Source: JAUILH01 sp965230535
GTDB taxonomy: Bacteria; Bacteroidota; Bacteroidia; Flavobacteriales_D; JAUILH01
Direction: 5' to 3'
Length of the DNA: 64,000 nt
Assembly: GCA_965230535.1 (NCBI GenBank)
Contig: OZ246009.1
Span: forward strand, 248,001 to 312,000
Position 1 is the first letter of the stretch, and every line of letters starts with the position of its first letter. The translations under genes were made by a program, and so were the position numbers. This document shows, in pieces, positions 34,212-42,853 of the stretch. The notes below the pieces were generated by a model. That model had not been told where the DNA came from, did no database searches, and was given only the letters and a program-made list of their open reading frames with translations.

Positions 34212-34921
34212 AAATCAAAGTACTGATTGTAGAAGATGAAATCTTAGTGGCGGAGGATATTTCCGGAGATTTGGAAAACGATGGTTTTGAGGTAACTGAC
34301 ATAGCCATGTCGGGAGAAGAAGCGTTCAATTCGCTTGAGAAAACATCTGCGCATATCGTACTTATGGACATCAATATCAAAGGTGAGGTCGACGGCATAG
34401 AAACGGCCGAACAAATCAATGCACGTTATGGTCTGCCGATTATCTATATCAGCTCGAATACCGGACGGCAATTTATGACCAGAGTTTTACAAACCAGCCC
34501 TTACGCTTTTATTTCCAAACCTTTTAACCATCAGGATTTGGTAATCGCCATTGAATTGGCATTGAAAAAACACAATGAGCGCATCATTCAGACGAACACA
34601 ATTCCGAAATCTGAGTCCATATTCGTTAAAAAAGGGAATTATCATCAAAGAATCATGATTGATGATATTCTGTACATTGAAGCTGATGGAAGTTACTGTA
34701 AAGTGTGTACTGAACAGGGAGACTTTACACTATCAGTTAACCTGAATCATTTTAGAAATCAGGTCAATAACTTTCAACTTAGGCGTGTACACAGATCTTA
34801 TATTGTGAACCTGTCAAGAGTAGATAAACTGGATAAAAATACCCTGATGCTTGGAAAACATAGCATTCCGGTTAGTGCCACCTATAAAGAGGTGATCTTT
34901 GACTATTTTAACAAGCTCTAA
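34208..34921 (+). CDS. LytTR-type response regulator (partner of TPR kinase)
   Basis: A 237-residue regulator. The receiver domain carries the acidic pair in IVEDEI, the phosphoacceptor Asp54 (IVLMDINIKGEVDG) and the conserved Lys in ISKPF. From about residue 140 to 235 is a LytTR DNA-binding domain (DDILYIEADGSYCKVCTEQG, FQLRRVHRSYIVNLSRVD). LytTR domains bind pairs of short direct repeats. Its target is not evident here. The stop overlaps the convergent DUF4249 gene by 4 nt. Confidence 0.92.
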   Translation: MKIKVLIVEDEILVAEDISGDLENDGFEVTDIAMSGEEAFNSLEKTSAHIVLMDINIKGEVDGIETAEQINARYGLPIIYISSNTGRQFMTRVLQTSPYAFISKPFNHQDLVIAIELALKKHNERIIQTNTIPKSESIFVKKGNYHQRIMIDDILYIEADGSYCKVCTEQGDFTLSVNLNHFRNQVNNFQLRRVHRSYIVNLSRVDKLDKNTLMLGKHSIPVSATYKEVIFDYFNKL

Positions 34922-35778
34922 AACTTCACCGTAAATGACCTTGTGGAGTAACCTGCAAAGATGCCAAAGCCATTTGTTACGTTAGAATAAACCTGAACTG
35001 GTTGAGAGAAGAAATCGCCGGAAGCCATTTGGTATTGACTATAACTCCATGCGTAATTATAAGCTGCTTGAGTACAAGAACTCACGTTTACTGCGAGAGA
35101 ATCAAAGTTGTCAGTAGAAACCCAACCACTTGCGCGTAAAGTTACTTCATAGGTCGATCCATCAAATGCCGGATCTTTCAGGAAAGCAATTTGCCTGTAT
35201 TCTTCCGGAGATGTATTGTCAAATTCCGGAGCGTTTACATTAAACCAGATCTCGTACTCATTCACTGTTCCAAAGTCATCAGTATTCCAACCAGTCATTT
35301 GCATCAGGTAATGGTTTTCGTGACCTGCCGGATCATTGATGTCGAAGGTGATTTCAAAAACATCTTCACCCAAATAGGTGGAACTTGTTGTATCCTTATA
35401 GGCCAGAACAGGTACGGTTGGTACCTGATCATTTGATTCAACATTGGTAAATCCGGATTTGGAAACGCTGATTTTATAATTGGTTCCTGCAACACCCACT
35501 ACGCCAGTTGAACTGTAGTATCCATTGCCATCATCTGAAAGTGTTTCAATAATGGCGCCATTATTATCCATAATGTTTACTGTGGCTCCTTCAACATTGG
35601 TAAGAGAACCATTGTCAACAACACTCAGACTTTGACTCACATGAACGTCCCAGATTTCTCCTGATTCAAAACCACAGTTCACCACAAGTTTAGGATCTTT
35701 AACTTCTGCGTCCAACGGGATTTCCTTTTCGCAGGAAACCAATGCTAGTAGAGGGATCAAATAAGCTAATCTTTTCAT
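34918..35778 (-). CDS. DUF4249 lipoprotein
   Basis: A 286-residue lipoprotein with lipobox LVSC (Cys16). The mature start (EKEIPLDAEVKDPKLVVNC) and GYYSSTGVVGVAGTNYKISVSKSGF match DUF4249, a family that sits beside TonB-dependent receptors in Bacteroidetes. It starts 3 nt after the receptor gene stops, so the two are co-transcribed. It probably acts as the surface lipoprotein partner of that receptor. The substrate is unknown. Confidence 0.88.
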   Translation of the reverse strand: MKRLAYLIPLLALVSCEKEIPLDAEVKDPKLVVNCGFESGEIWDVHVSQSLSVVDNGSLTNVEGATVNIMDNNGAIIETLSDDGNGYYSSTGVVGVAGTNYKISVSKSGFTNVESNDQVPTVPVLAYKDTTSSTYLGEDVFEITFDINDPAGHENHYLMQMTGWNTDDFGTVNEYEIWFNVNAPEFDNTSPEEYRQIAFLKDPAFDGSTYEVTLRASGWVSTDNFDSLAVNVSSCTQAAYNYAWSYSQYQMASGDFFSQPVQVYSNVTNGFGIFAGYSTRSFTVKF

Positions 35779-35781
35779 GAT

Positions 35782-38127
35782 CTAAAATTTAAAACTGTAA
35801 TTAAATGAAGGAATAATTGGGAACAGACTGTATTGTTTCAATACTCTTTGGTTGTTATTGTTGTATCCAAACTCAAGGAAGAATGGATTTTGTCTGCTGT
35901 AGGCATTGTATACGCCAAAGCTCCAGGTTTGCTCACCCCACTTCTTCTTTTTATGCAGGTTCACACCAAGGTCCAGTCTGTGATAAGCAGGCATTCGGTA
36001 ATTATTTCGACTTTCTATATGCTCAATTTCACCAGCTCCACTACCAAATACATTATCGAAGGATAGATACCTTTCCAGACCGAGTGTCACGGCATTCCCC
36101 GTACCGTATACCCATACCAGACCAACATCAACCCGATCGTTAAATTTATGTGTAACTGCCACTCCAATGTCGTGACGTCTGTCGTATCTATACGGGAATT
36201 TTTCACCAAAATTCAAGCCATCGAATTGTCTCTCCGTCCACGAAAGTGTGTAGCCAATCCATCCGGTAGTTTTTCCAACTTTCTTTTCAAAAAGAATCTC
36301 TGCACCATAACTCCAGCCTTTGCCGATCTCAACTTTCTTTTGCCAATCTTTGTCATTTCCTACAAAGCTGGCCCCGTCTTTATATTCGATGACGTTTTCC
36401 ATGGTTTTATAGTAAGCTTCAACGCTTAATTCATAGTCTTTTTTGACTGTACGTGCATAACCAATTGCAAATTGATCAGACTGTTGTGGAGGAATTGAGT
36501 CTGTAACCGGTACCCAAAGATCTGTTGGCAGACCAATAGATTGGTTGGTTAACAAGTGAAGGAACTGTGTCATTCGTGAATAAGACGCTTTAATTGATGA
36601 CAGTTCATTCAATTTGTATCTCAATGCCACCCTTGGTTGTATTGAGTGATAAGTTTTGTCTCCTACCAGGAAGCCACTGGCATGAACCCCCAGGTTGGCT
36701 TTAAGTCTCTTACCAATTTTGAAATCATCTTCGATATAGGCGAATAACTCATTACCATACTGTTTGCTGGACCCAAAAGTGGTATCCGTTGGTGTGCCAT
36801 CTCCGGAGGACGATACCTCATTTACTCCGGGTGTGAATGTGTGATAGATGTATCCGGTTCCAAATTTTATACTGTGATTGGCGTTAGGGGAATAGTCAAA
36901 ATCAACTTTTCCGGACCAGTCATTAATGCCGGAGATATAATCGAACTTATAATTTTGTTGATTGTTGATGCCCGGACCTACTTCAGAGCTTGAAAAATCA
37001 AAACCTACATTGAATTTGTAACGGCTGTAGGTTCCCGTAACATTCATAAACAGTTTAGGGTTGATGATGTAATTCCACCTCAAAGCGGAGATGAAGTTCC
37101 CCCATTCCAGTGATTGGTCATAAGACTGTGTGGTTCTAACAGCATTCTCCAACCTTGATTCGTCATATTTGATATACGCTCTGTCCTTTCCATTGTAGGC
37201 ACTAAAGTAGAGACGACTTTTGTCACTGAATTTATGGTTGATTTTACCATTGAGATCGTAGAAAAAATAACCACCAACATTACCTTCGGCGGTTGCTTTA
37301 ATGATAGGGCGAGCAAGCAGATCAATATAGGTTCTTCTCGCAGAGATGAGAAATGAAGTTTTGTCTTTTTTGATTGGTCCTTCGAGTGTGAGTTTGGAAC
37401 TGATTAAACCAATAGACCCCTCACCGTGGAACTCTTTCATATTCCCCTCTTTCATTCGAATATCGATCACACTGGATAACCTTCCACCATATCGGGCAGG
37501 AAACCCACCTTTGATCAGTTGCACATTGTTAATGGCATCTGCGTTAAAGACAGAGAAAAAACCAAATAGGTGACTGGCATTATAAACAGGCACACCATCT
37601 AACAATACAAGATTTTGGTCCGGGCCACCACCTCTCACGTAGATTCCACTGGCGCCTTCACTTCCGCTTTGAATCCCCGGTAATAGCTGAATGGTCTTCA
37701 TGATATCGACTTCCCCCATAAAAACTGGCAGGGCTTTTACTTTGGCCATACTCAGGCTCATGGAACTCATCTGGGTTTCATCCTGAATGCTTTCCTTACC
37801 TTTAATAACAACAGATTCCAGCTCCTCTGATGTTCTGATCTCAGCATTGATGGTTTGATCTCCGTCCAGCTTAAGTCTCATTTCTATGGTCTCATACCCA
37901 ACGTACATAATTCTCAGCTGGACACTGTCTTTTGGAAGTGTTAAACTGAAAAAACCGTAGACGTTGGTTCTGGCCCCCTGGCCACTTTTAACGTCATACA
38001 CACCTGCGCCAATGAGTTTTTCACCAGTGCTGGCATCTTGAATGTAGCCACTGATGGTGGCAGTTTCTTTTTGAGAAAACGAGGGAATAGAGAGTAGTAG
38101 AAGAATTGCAGGGAGTAAAATCTTCAT
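35782..38127 (-). CDS. TonB-dependent outer-membrane receptor
   Basis: A 781-residue receptor from the ATG at 38127, which gives a signal peptide (ILLLLSIPSFSQ); the open frame continues to a TTG at 38178. It has an N-terminal carboxypeptidase-regulatory-like domain (ATISGYIQDASTGEKLIGAGVY), a plug domain (residues about 120-230, GIYVRGGGPDQNLVLLDGVPVYN) and a 22-strand-type barrel ending in FNYSFKF with a terminal Phe. It takes up an unknown ligand using TonB energy and pairs with the DUF4249 lipoprotein. A 14-bp palindrome lies upstream. Confidence 0.92.
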   Translation of the reverse strand: MKILLPAILLLLSIPSFSQKETATISGYIQDASTGEKLIGAGVYDVKSGQGARTNVYGFFSLTLPKDSVQLRIMYVGYETIEMRLKLDGDQTINAEIRTSEELESVVIKGKESIQDETQMSSMSLSMAKVKALPVFMGEVDIMKTIQLLPGIQSGSEGASGIYVRGGGPDQNLVLLDGVPVYNASHLFGFFSVFNADAINNVQLIKGGFPARYGGRLSSVIDIRMKEGNMKEFHGEGSIGLISSKLTLEGPIKKDKTSFLISARRTYIDLLARPIIKATAEGNVGGYFFYDLNGKINHKFSDKSRLYFSAYNGKDRAYIKYDESRLENAVRTTQSYDQSLEWGNFISALRWNYIINPKLFMNVTGTYSRYKFNVGFDFSSSEVGPGINNQQNYKFDYISGINDWSGKVDFDYSPNANHSIKFGTGYIYHTFTPGVNEVSSSGDGTPTDTTFGSSKQYGNELFAYIEDDFKIGKRLKANLGVHASGFLVGDKTYHSIQPRVALRYKLNELSSIKASYSRMTQFLHLLTNQSIGLPTDLWVPVTDSIPPQQSDQFAIGYARTVKKDYELSVEAYYKTMENVIEYKDGASFVGNDKDWQKKVEIGKGWSYGAEILFEKKVGKTTGWIGYTLSWTERQFDGLNFGEKFPYRYDRRHDIGVAVTHKFNDRVDVGLVWVYGTGNAVTLGLERYLSFDNVFGSGAGEIEHIESRNNYRMPAYHRLDLGVNLHKKKKWGEQTWSFGVYNAYSRQNPFFLEFGYNNNNQRVLKQYSLFPIIPSFNYSFKF

Positions 38128-38152
38128 GTATACAGGTTTAAGTAAAATAATC

Positions 38153-38166
38153 TCAACAGCTGTTGA
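38153..38166. promoter_or_regulatory. 14-bp palindrome in the receptor leader
   Basis: TCAACAGCTGTTGA (38153-38166) is perfectly self-complementary and lies 26 bp upstream of the receptor ATG. It could be an operator or a short RNA hairpin in the 5' UTR. Confidence 0.35.
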
Positions 38167-38254
38167 ATAAACTGCCAAAAGATTTAATTATTGTTTAGAA
38201 TTTAAATTAGGACGATTGAACGCTCAATAAGTTACTTTTTGAGAGCAATCATTT

Positions 38255-38629
38255 TTATTGTGCCACTAACTCAAAGGGCAATTCGATCAATTCGTTCAAT
38301 TCCTCGCCCTTTTCTTTCATCATTAAATCTGAGCTTTTGTAGCTCCATTGAATGGTACTTTTTATACCTGATTCATTCAAGTCTTCGAGGGCATAAAATA
38401 GTTTTAGAAGTTGTTTGGAGGAACTTGAATTGAAGTAACTCAAAAACAGTTTAACTTCAAGGGATTCAACGGGCTGTCCTTCAATACTGTTTGTCCATTC
38501 TATAAGAGGTCTGTAAAACTCTCTGGCATCTTCCGGGAGAGATTTCCCTTCAATAGTCAGGCTTTTGTTTTGTAGAGAAAAGTTAACTCTGGGTGTAAAT
38601 TCACTCCCTTCCAATACTAAATCTTCCAT
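38255..38629 (-). CDS. siaC: SiaC-like regulatory phosphoprotein (DUF1987)
   Basis: A 124-residue protein of the DUF1987/SiaC family. It has the expected small alpha/beta STAS-like layout with LFLSYFNSSSSKQLLKLFYAL, where a Ser/Thr after the FN is the phosphorylation site in characterised SiaC. In Pseudomonas SiaC is phosphorylated by SiaB and dephosphorylated by SiaA to control the cyclase SiaD. No cyclase gene is adjacent here, so the output must be different or encoded elsewhere. It follows the SiaB gene after 2 nt. Confidence 0.85.
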   Translation of the reverse strand: MEDLVLEGSEFTPRVNFSLQNKSLTIEGKSLPEDAREFYRPLIEWTNSIEGQPVESLEVKLFLSYFNSSSSKQLLKLFYALEDLNESGIKSTIQWSYKSSDLMMKEKGEELNELIELPFELVAQ

Positions 38630-38631
38630 GC

Positions 38632-39681
38632 TTATATGCTTTTAATAGTGACTTCTATTTGAACCTGTGTTCCATGTTTGGTGTCCTCAAATCCACAATT
38701 AATGAGACCTCCATATCTGGCAATATCGATTAAACCAACTCCAGCGTTATTTGAGTCATTTTTGACACTTTCTCTGAGCGTTTCTTTGTACAATCTGGAC
38801 ATTTCTTCTCGTCCTTTGTTTTCCAGTTTGGCCAGATGAGTTTTCAGGATATTTTTGCCTTCGTCGTTGGTGTAATTAACAGATGTAAGTATAATATCGT
38901 TCCCCTCTTTTGCAAGAACAAATGCGCCTTCTTTTTTGTCGTTTGACAGCAAACCATGTCTGGTAATATTTTGCAGAAGTTCTACTCCGGCATGAAAGAT
39001 CAATTTACCTGTCTGGTCATTGTCTTCAACATTCTGTGACAGCATGCGAATGACATTGTTAACGATCTCGGTATCAAAATCACCTTTGAAGAAGAGTAAG
39101 ACGCCTTGTTTTCTAAACTGTCTGTATAGCTCAACTCCTTTAGAAATTGGAGGGATACTAACATCTTCTTTAACTATGGCTTTATCTATTTGCATTGAAA
39201 ACTCGGAAATACCACCATTGTCTTCAAAATTGAATTGAATAGGGTTGCCAGATTTTCTTGCCATCTCAATAAGACCAAGCCCGGCACCTCCCTTTTCGGA
39301 AAGACTTCCCTCAGATAAGATTTTTCTATAATATTCCTTCAGTTCATCCTGATCCATTTCATTGACCTGATCGAATTTTCCCTTAAGCACTGAACTGTAC
39401 TGTTGCTCAATGTTATTAGAAGAGAAAATACTCAGGACTTCTTCATTATTTGTCACTCCAAAGAAACCGGGGATTTCATTGATGTCGTCTTTGAGGCCGT
39501 GTCTTACTATGTTTTGAAAGCTCTCGGCCATTAGAAAGGATACTTTTTTTCTTGACTTCCCAAGGCTTTCATCGGATTCTACAATGTCAATGAGGTTTTC
39601 TGTGATGCTGTCCTGAAAAACGCCTTTATACCAAAGTGATAACTGGTCATTTTCTAATTGGGGTAAGCTATATCTTTCCAT
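38632..39681 (-). CDS. Tandem double SiaB-like kinase (DUF6272 x2)
   Basis: A 349-residue protein made of two related halves of about 170 residues. Each carries an N-box-like motif (AESFQNIVRHG in the first, GVELLQNITRHG in the second) and a G-box-like motif (GGAGLGLIEMARKSG and NAGVGLIDIARYGG). A single SiaB is about half this length, so this is an internal duplication or fusion. It is a predicted GHKL-type protein kinase acting on SiaC-like proteins. It sits 3 nt before the phosphatase gene's stop, in one operon with siaC. Confidence 0.82.
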   Translation of the reverse strand: MERYSLPQLENDQLSLWYKGVFQDSITENLIDIVESDESLGKSRKKVSFLMAESFQNIVRHGLKDDINEIPGFFGVTNNEEVLSIFSSNNIEQQYSSVLKGKFDQVNEMDQDELKEYYRKILSEGSLSEKGGAGLGLIEMARKSGNPIQFNFEDNGGISEFSMQIDKAIVKEDVSIPPISKGVELYRQFRKQGVLLFFKGDFDTEIVNNVIRMLSQNVEDNDQTGKLIFHAGVELLQNITRHGLLSNDKKEGAFVLAKEGNDIILTSVNYTNDEGKNILKTHLAKLENKGREEMSRLYKETLRESVKNDSNNAGVGLIDIARYGGLINCGFEDTKHGTQVQIEVTIKSI

Positions 39682-39684
39682 GGT

Positions 39685-41766
39685 TTAACTGTCTATTTGA
39701 ATACCAATGATTGAAATGTCATCTATTTGTTCATGATCACCTTTCCATGCCAATAGGGCCTGTCTGAAGACTTCCATGTCCGGTTTTTTGCCCTGCTGAA
39801 TCATGATGTTTTGCAATTCTTTTCTGCCAAATTTCTCTTTGTTGGGTCCTCCAAACTGATCTTCAAAACCATCGGTAGTCATGTAAACAGTCTGAACACC
39901 CTCCAAAGGTATTGTATGCATTTCAAACTTAGGCAATCTTGATCTTTTACGCACCCAACCACCAATAGATCTGAGGGTTCCTTTAACAATCTCGATATCT
40001 TCTTTGAGTAGAAATAAATTTTGATTGGCCGCAGCAAATTCCAGTGTGTTTTTCTCTCTGTCAAGCTTAATGATGGCGAGTTCCATACCGTCTTCAGATG
40101 ACTCTTCATCGTACTGTTTTAGTAATAATCTGATATTGTCATCTAACTTTTCGAGCACTGCTGCCAGATCCGATTCTTGTGAATCCACAATGAGATCTTT
40201 CAATTGCGTTGAGCCTATCAAACTCATGAAAGCACCAGGGACGCCATGCCCGGTACAATCCGATAATGCCAGATAGCTGGTGGATCCACTCTGATGAAAC
40301 CAGTAAAAGTCACCACTCACAATGTCTTTGGGTTCATAGAATAGATTAAAACCTGGAATGTGTTTGACGATTTCTTGTGCTTCCGGCAAAATGGATTGCT
40401 GAATGTTTTCTGCATAGTTAATGCTGTCAACGATTTTCTTTTTCTGTTCTTCTACTTTTTCCTGCTGTCCTTTGATAATCAGGTTGTCTCGCTTCTTGGC
40501 TCGAACGCTTCTAATCAGGAAAAGAACAAATACCAGCATCAATACTCCAAAAATGTAAAGACCCGTTTTCTGTTTTCGTTCACCTTCTATTTCCAAATCC
40601 CTTTTGGCAATTTCGGCATCTTTAAGCTCATTGTCATATATGGTTTTCAGGCTGTCTTGTTCAGCTTTTTTATCATAAGCAAATTTGTACTCCTGTCGAA
40701 TGGCTGCCTTTTGATTCTCAAGGTTACTTATGGTGTCGTTCAAGGCCTCATATCGTTCGTAATACTGCAGAGCATTCTCGTGGCGGTTGAGTTTTTTGTT
40801 TGCCTTATATAGTGTTTCCAGGTTAGAGCTTATCGCTGGATTATAGGCGGCTTTCTCTGCTAATTCTAAGCCTTCCGTAGCCAACGAAATTGCTGTGTCC
40901 GGTTCGCCGATTTTCAATTTAAATCTTGCCATGTGACCAAGAGAAGAGCCCATACTTTTGTTAAATCCGGACGCTCTGGCGGCTTTTAACGACCTTACAA
41001 AATAGTCTTCTGCAAGCTCAATGTTATTGTTCTTCAATTCTGCATTTCCAAGAGCAGATAATGAGTTGATTTTGTATTCATTGATTTTGTTTTGATCATC
41101 AAACTCATTGCATATTTCCACCACCTGTTCAAAATAGAACTTGCTGGAGTCCTTTAATTTTAGTTGATCATAGACAATTCCTAAATTCGAAATGGCTGCG
41201 GTCTTTTCATAGGTGACACCTGCCTCTTCAGAAAGTTTTTTGCATTTGAGATAGTTCTCTTTCGCGTTTTGGTAATTCTTTAATTCTAAATAAATGTTGC
41301 CCAGGTTATTGTAGATACTGGCTTCAGAAGCTAAAAAGCCTGTTTTTTTCGCGATGATTCGTCCTTCATCGAGATAAGCAATGGATTGAATAAAATTGCC
41401 CTTGTCTGTATTGATGACCCCAAGATTGATTATGGCATTTATTTTGAATTTATGGTAGAAATTAGATTTCGTCGTTTTAGATTCAATTTTCTCTGTACAA
41501 AGCGCATAAACAGTTTCATTAATATACAGATCGGTCTTCGCATCATACATGAATATTAAATCATCCCATTCCCAGAGTGCTAAAATTTTAACTGAATCAT
41601 TTTCGGTGGTTTCAATAACATGCTTGAGAGAATCTATCTTTTGTTCCTGTGATTGCGCAAGTAGTAGACCGGGGAAGAGAAGCATTATTATGAAAGAGAA
41701 CGCCTTTCTACAAAATAACCAGCTTGATTTTCCATTGTATTCAGACATTGATCCGGGCTTCAACAT
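39685..41766 (-). CDS. SiaA-like TPR membrane PP2C phosphatase
   Basis: A 693-residue protein: signal/anchor (FSFIIMLLFPGLLLAQ), tetratricopeptide repeats at 60-360, a transmembrane helix near 400 (LYIFGVLMLVFVLFLI), a coiled coil with NYAENIQQSILPE, and a C-terminal SpoIIE/PP2C phosphatase (SGDFYWFHQ, LALSDCTGHGVPGAFMSLIG, MTTDGFEDQFGG). Metal-binding Asp residues are in place. In the Sia switch this would dephosphorylate the SiaC-like protein in response to the TPR sensor input. An ATG six codons inside the frame is an equally likely start. Confidence 0.85.
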   Translation of the reverse strand: MLKPGSMSEYNGKSSWLFCRKAFSFIIMLLFPGLLLAQSQEQKIDSLKHVIETTENDSVKILALWEWDDLIFMYDAKTDLYINETVYALCTEKIESKTTKSNFYHKFKINAIINLGVINTDKGNFIQSIAYLDEGRIIAKKTGFLASEASIYNNLGNIYLELKNYQNAKENYLKCKKLSEEAGVTYEKTAAISNLGIVYDQLKLKDSSKFYFEQVVEICNEFDDQNKINEYKINSLSALGNAELKNNNIELAEDYFVRSLKAARASGFNKSMGSSLGHMARFKLKIGEPDTAISLATEGLELAEKAAYNPAISSNLETLYKANKKLNRHENALQYYERYEALNDTISNLENQKAAIRQEYKFAYDKKAEQDSLKTIYDNELKDAEIAKRDLEIEGERKQKTGLYIFGVLMLVFVLFLIRSVRAKKRDNLIIKGQQEKVEEQKKKIVDSINYAENIQQSILPEAQEIVKHIPGFNLFYEPKDIVSGDFYWFHQSGSTSYLALSDCTGHGVPGAFMSLIGSTQLKDLIVDSQESDLAAVLEKLDDNIRLLLKQYDEESSEDGMELAIIKLDREKNTLEFAAANQNLFLLKEDIEIVKGTLRSIGGWVRKRSRLPKFEMHTIPLEGVQTVYMTTDGFEDQFGGPNKEKFGRKELQNIMIQQGKKPDMEVFRQALLAWKGDHEQIDDISIIGIQIDS

Positions 41767-41777
41767 ACTCTGGTATT

Positions 41778-42821
41778 CTACTGCTTTGCCAATTCGTTTT
41801 TATTCGCTAATTGACCACATGCCGCATCAATGTCCTTACCTCTGCTTCTTCTGATATTGACAATGATATTTTTTTCTTCAAGGTACTTTGCAAATGCGTC
41901 TACCTTGTTGGTATCAGCTTGCTTAAATTCACCATCGTCAATTGGATTATATTCGATGATATTGACTTTGCATGGCACATGTTTGCAAAATTTAGCGAGT
42001 TCGGCTGCATCTTCAATCGTGTCATTAAAATTCTTGAAAATGATGTACTCATATGTGACACGGGTACCTGTTTTTTCATGGAAGTAAATAAGAGCTTCTG
42101 CCAGAGCTTCCAAATTATTGGAGTCGTTAATCTCCATAATCTGACTTCTTTTTGCATCATTCGCTGCATGAAGAGATAGTGCCAGATTGAATTTAACCTC
42201 ATCGTCTCCCAGTTTCATGATCATTTTTGCAATGCCCGCTGTAGAAACTGTGATCCTCTTTGGTGACATGCCCATGCCTTCTTCTGAAGTCACCATTTTG
42301 ATGGACTCAAGAACACTTTTGTAGTTAAGAAGCGGTTCTCCCATTCCCATATACACAATGTTTGAGAGCGGGATTTCGTAATGCTTTTGACTCAATTGAT
42401 TGATCATGAATACCTGATCGTAGATCTCCTGTGCTTCCAGATTTCTAACTCGTTTAAGTTTTCCGGTGGCGCAAAATTTACATGCCAGACTACATCCAAT
42501 TTGAGATGAAATACAAGCCGTCATACGTTTGCTCGTTGGAATAAGCACCCCTTCAATAGTGGCCTTGTCTTGAGTTTGAAACGCGCATTTAATAGTCCTG
42601 TCTGAACTGATCTGCTTGTCACCAAGAACCACATGGTCGATATAAAAATGTTGGTTTAGAGTATCTCTTAGCGATTTGCTTAGGTTGCTCATTTCTTCAA
42701 ATGAGGATGCATTTTTTTTCCACAGCCATTCGTAGACCTGTTTAGCTCTAAAAGCTTTTTCGCCCAACTCCTGCATGGCATTTGTGAGCTCAGATTTATT
42801 TAGTTGACGGATATTTTGCAT
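41778..42821 (-). CDS. rlmN: Dual-specificity 23S rRNA/tRNA adenine-C2 methyltransferase RlmN
   Basis: A 347-residue radical SAM enzyme from the ATG at 42821; the longer frame to 42974 runs into the adhesin gene. The [4Fe-4S] cluster motif is C110-x3-C114-x2-C117 (CSLACKFC), with the GMGEPLLNY motif and the methyl-carrying C-terminal Cys335 (DIDAACGQL). It methylates A2503 of 23S rRNA. It lies between the adhesin gene and the Sia operon, 11 nt before the latter. Confidence 0.95.
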   Translation of the reverse strand: MQNIRQLNKSELTNAMQELGEKAFRAKQVYEWLWKKNASSFEEMSNLSKSLRDTLNQHFYIDHVVLGDKQISSDRTIKCAFQTQDKATIEGVLIPTSKRMTACISSQIGCSLACKFCATGKLKRVRNLEAQEIYDQVFMINQLSQKHYEIPLSNIVYMGMGEPLLNYKSVLESIKMVTSEEGMGMSPKRITVSTAGIAKMIMKLGDDEVKFNLALSLHAANDAKRSQIMEINDSNNLEALAEALIYFHEKTGTRVTYEYIIFKNFNDTIEDAAELAKFCKHVPCKVNIIEYNPIDDGEFKQADTNKVDAFAKYLEEKNIIVNIRRSRGKDIDAACGQLANKNELAKQ

Positions 42822-42853
42822 GTCGGACGCAAAGGTAGTGTAATTGCCAGAAC

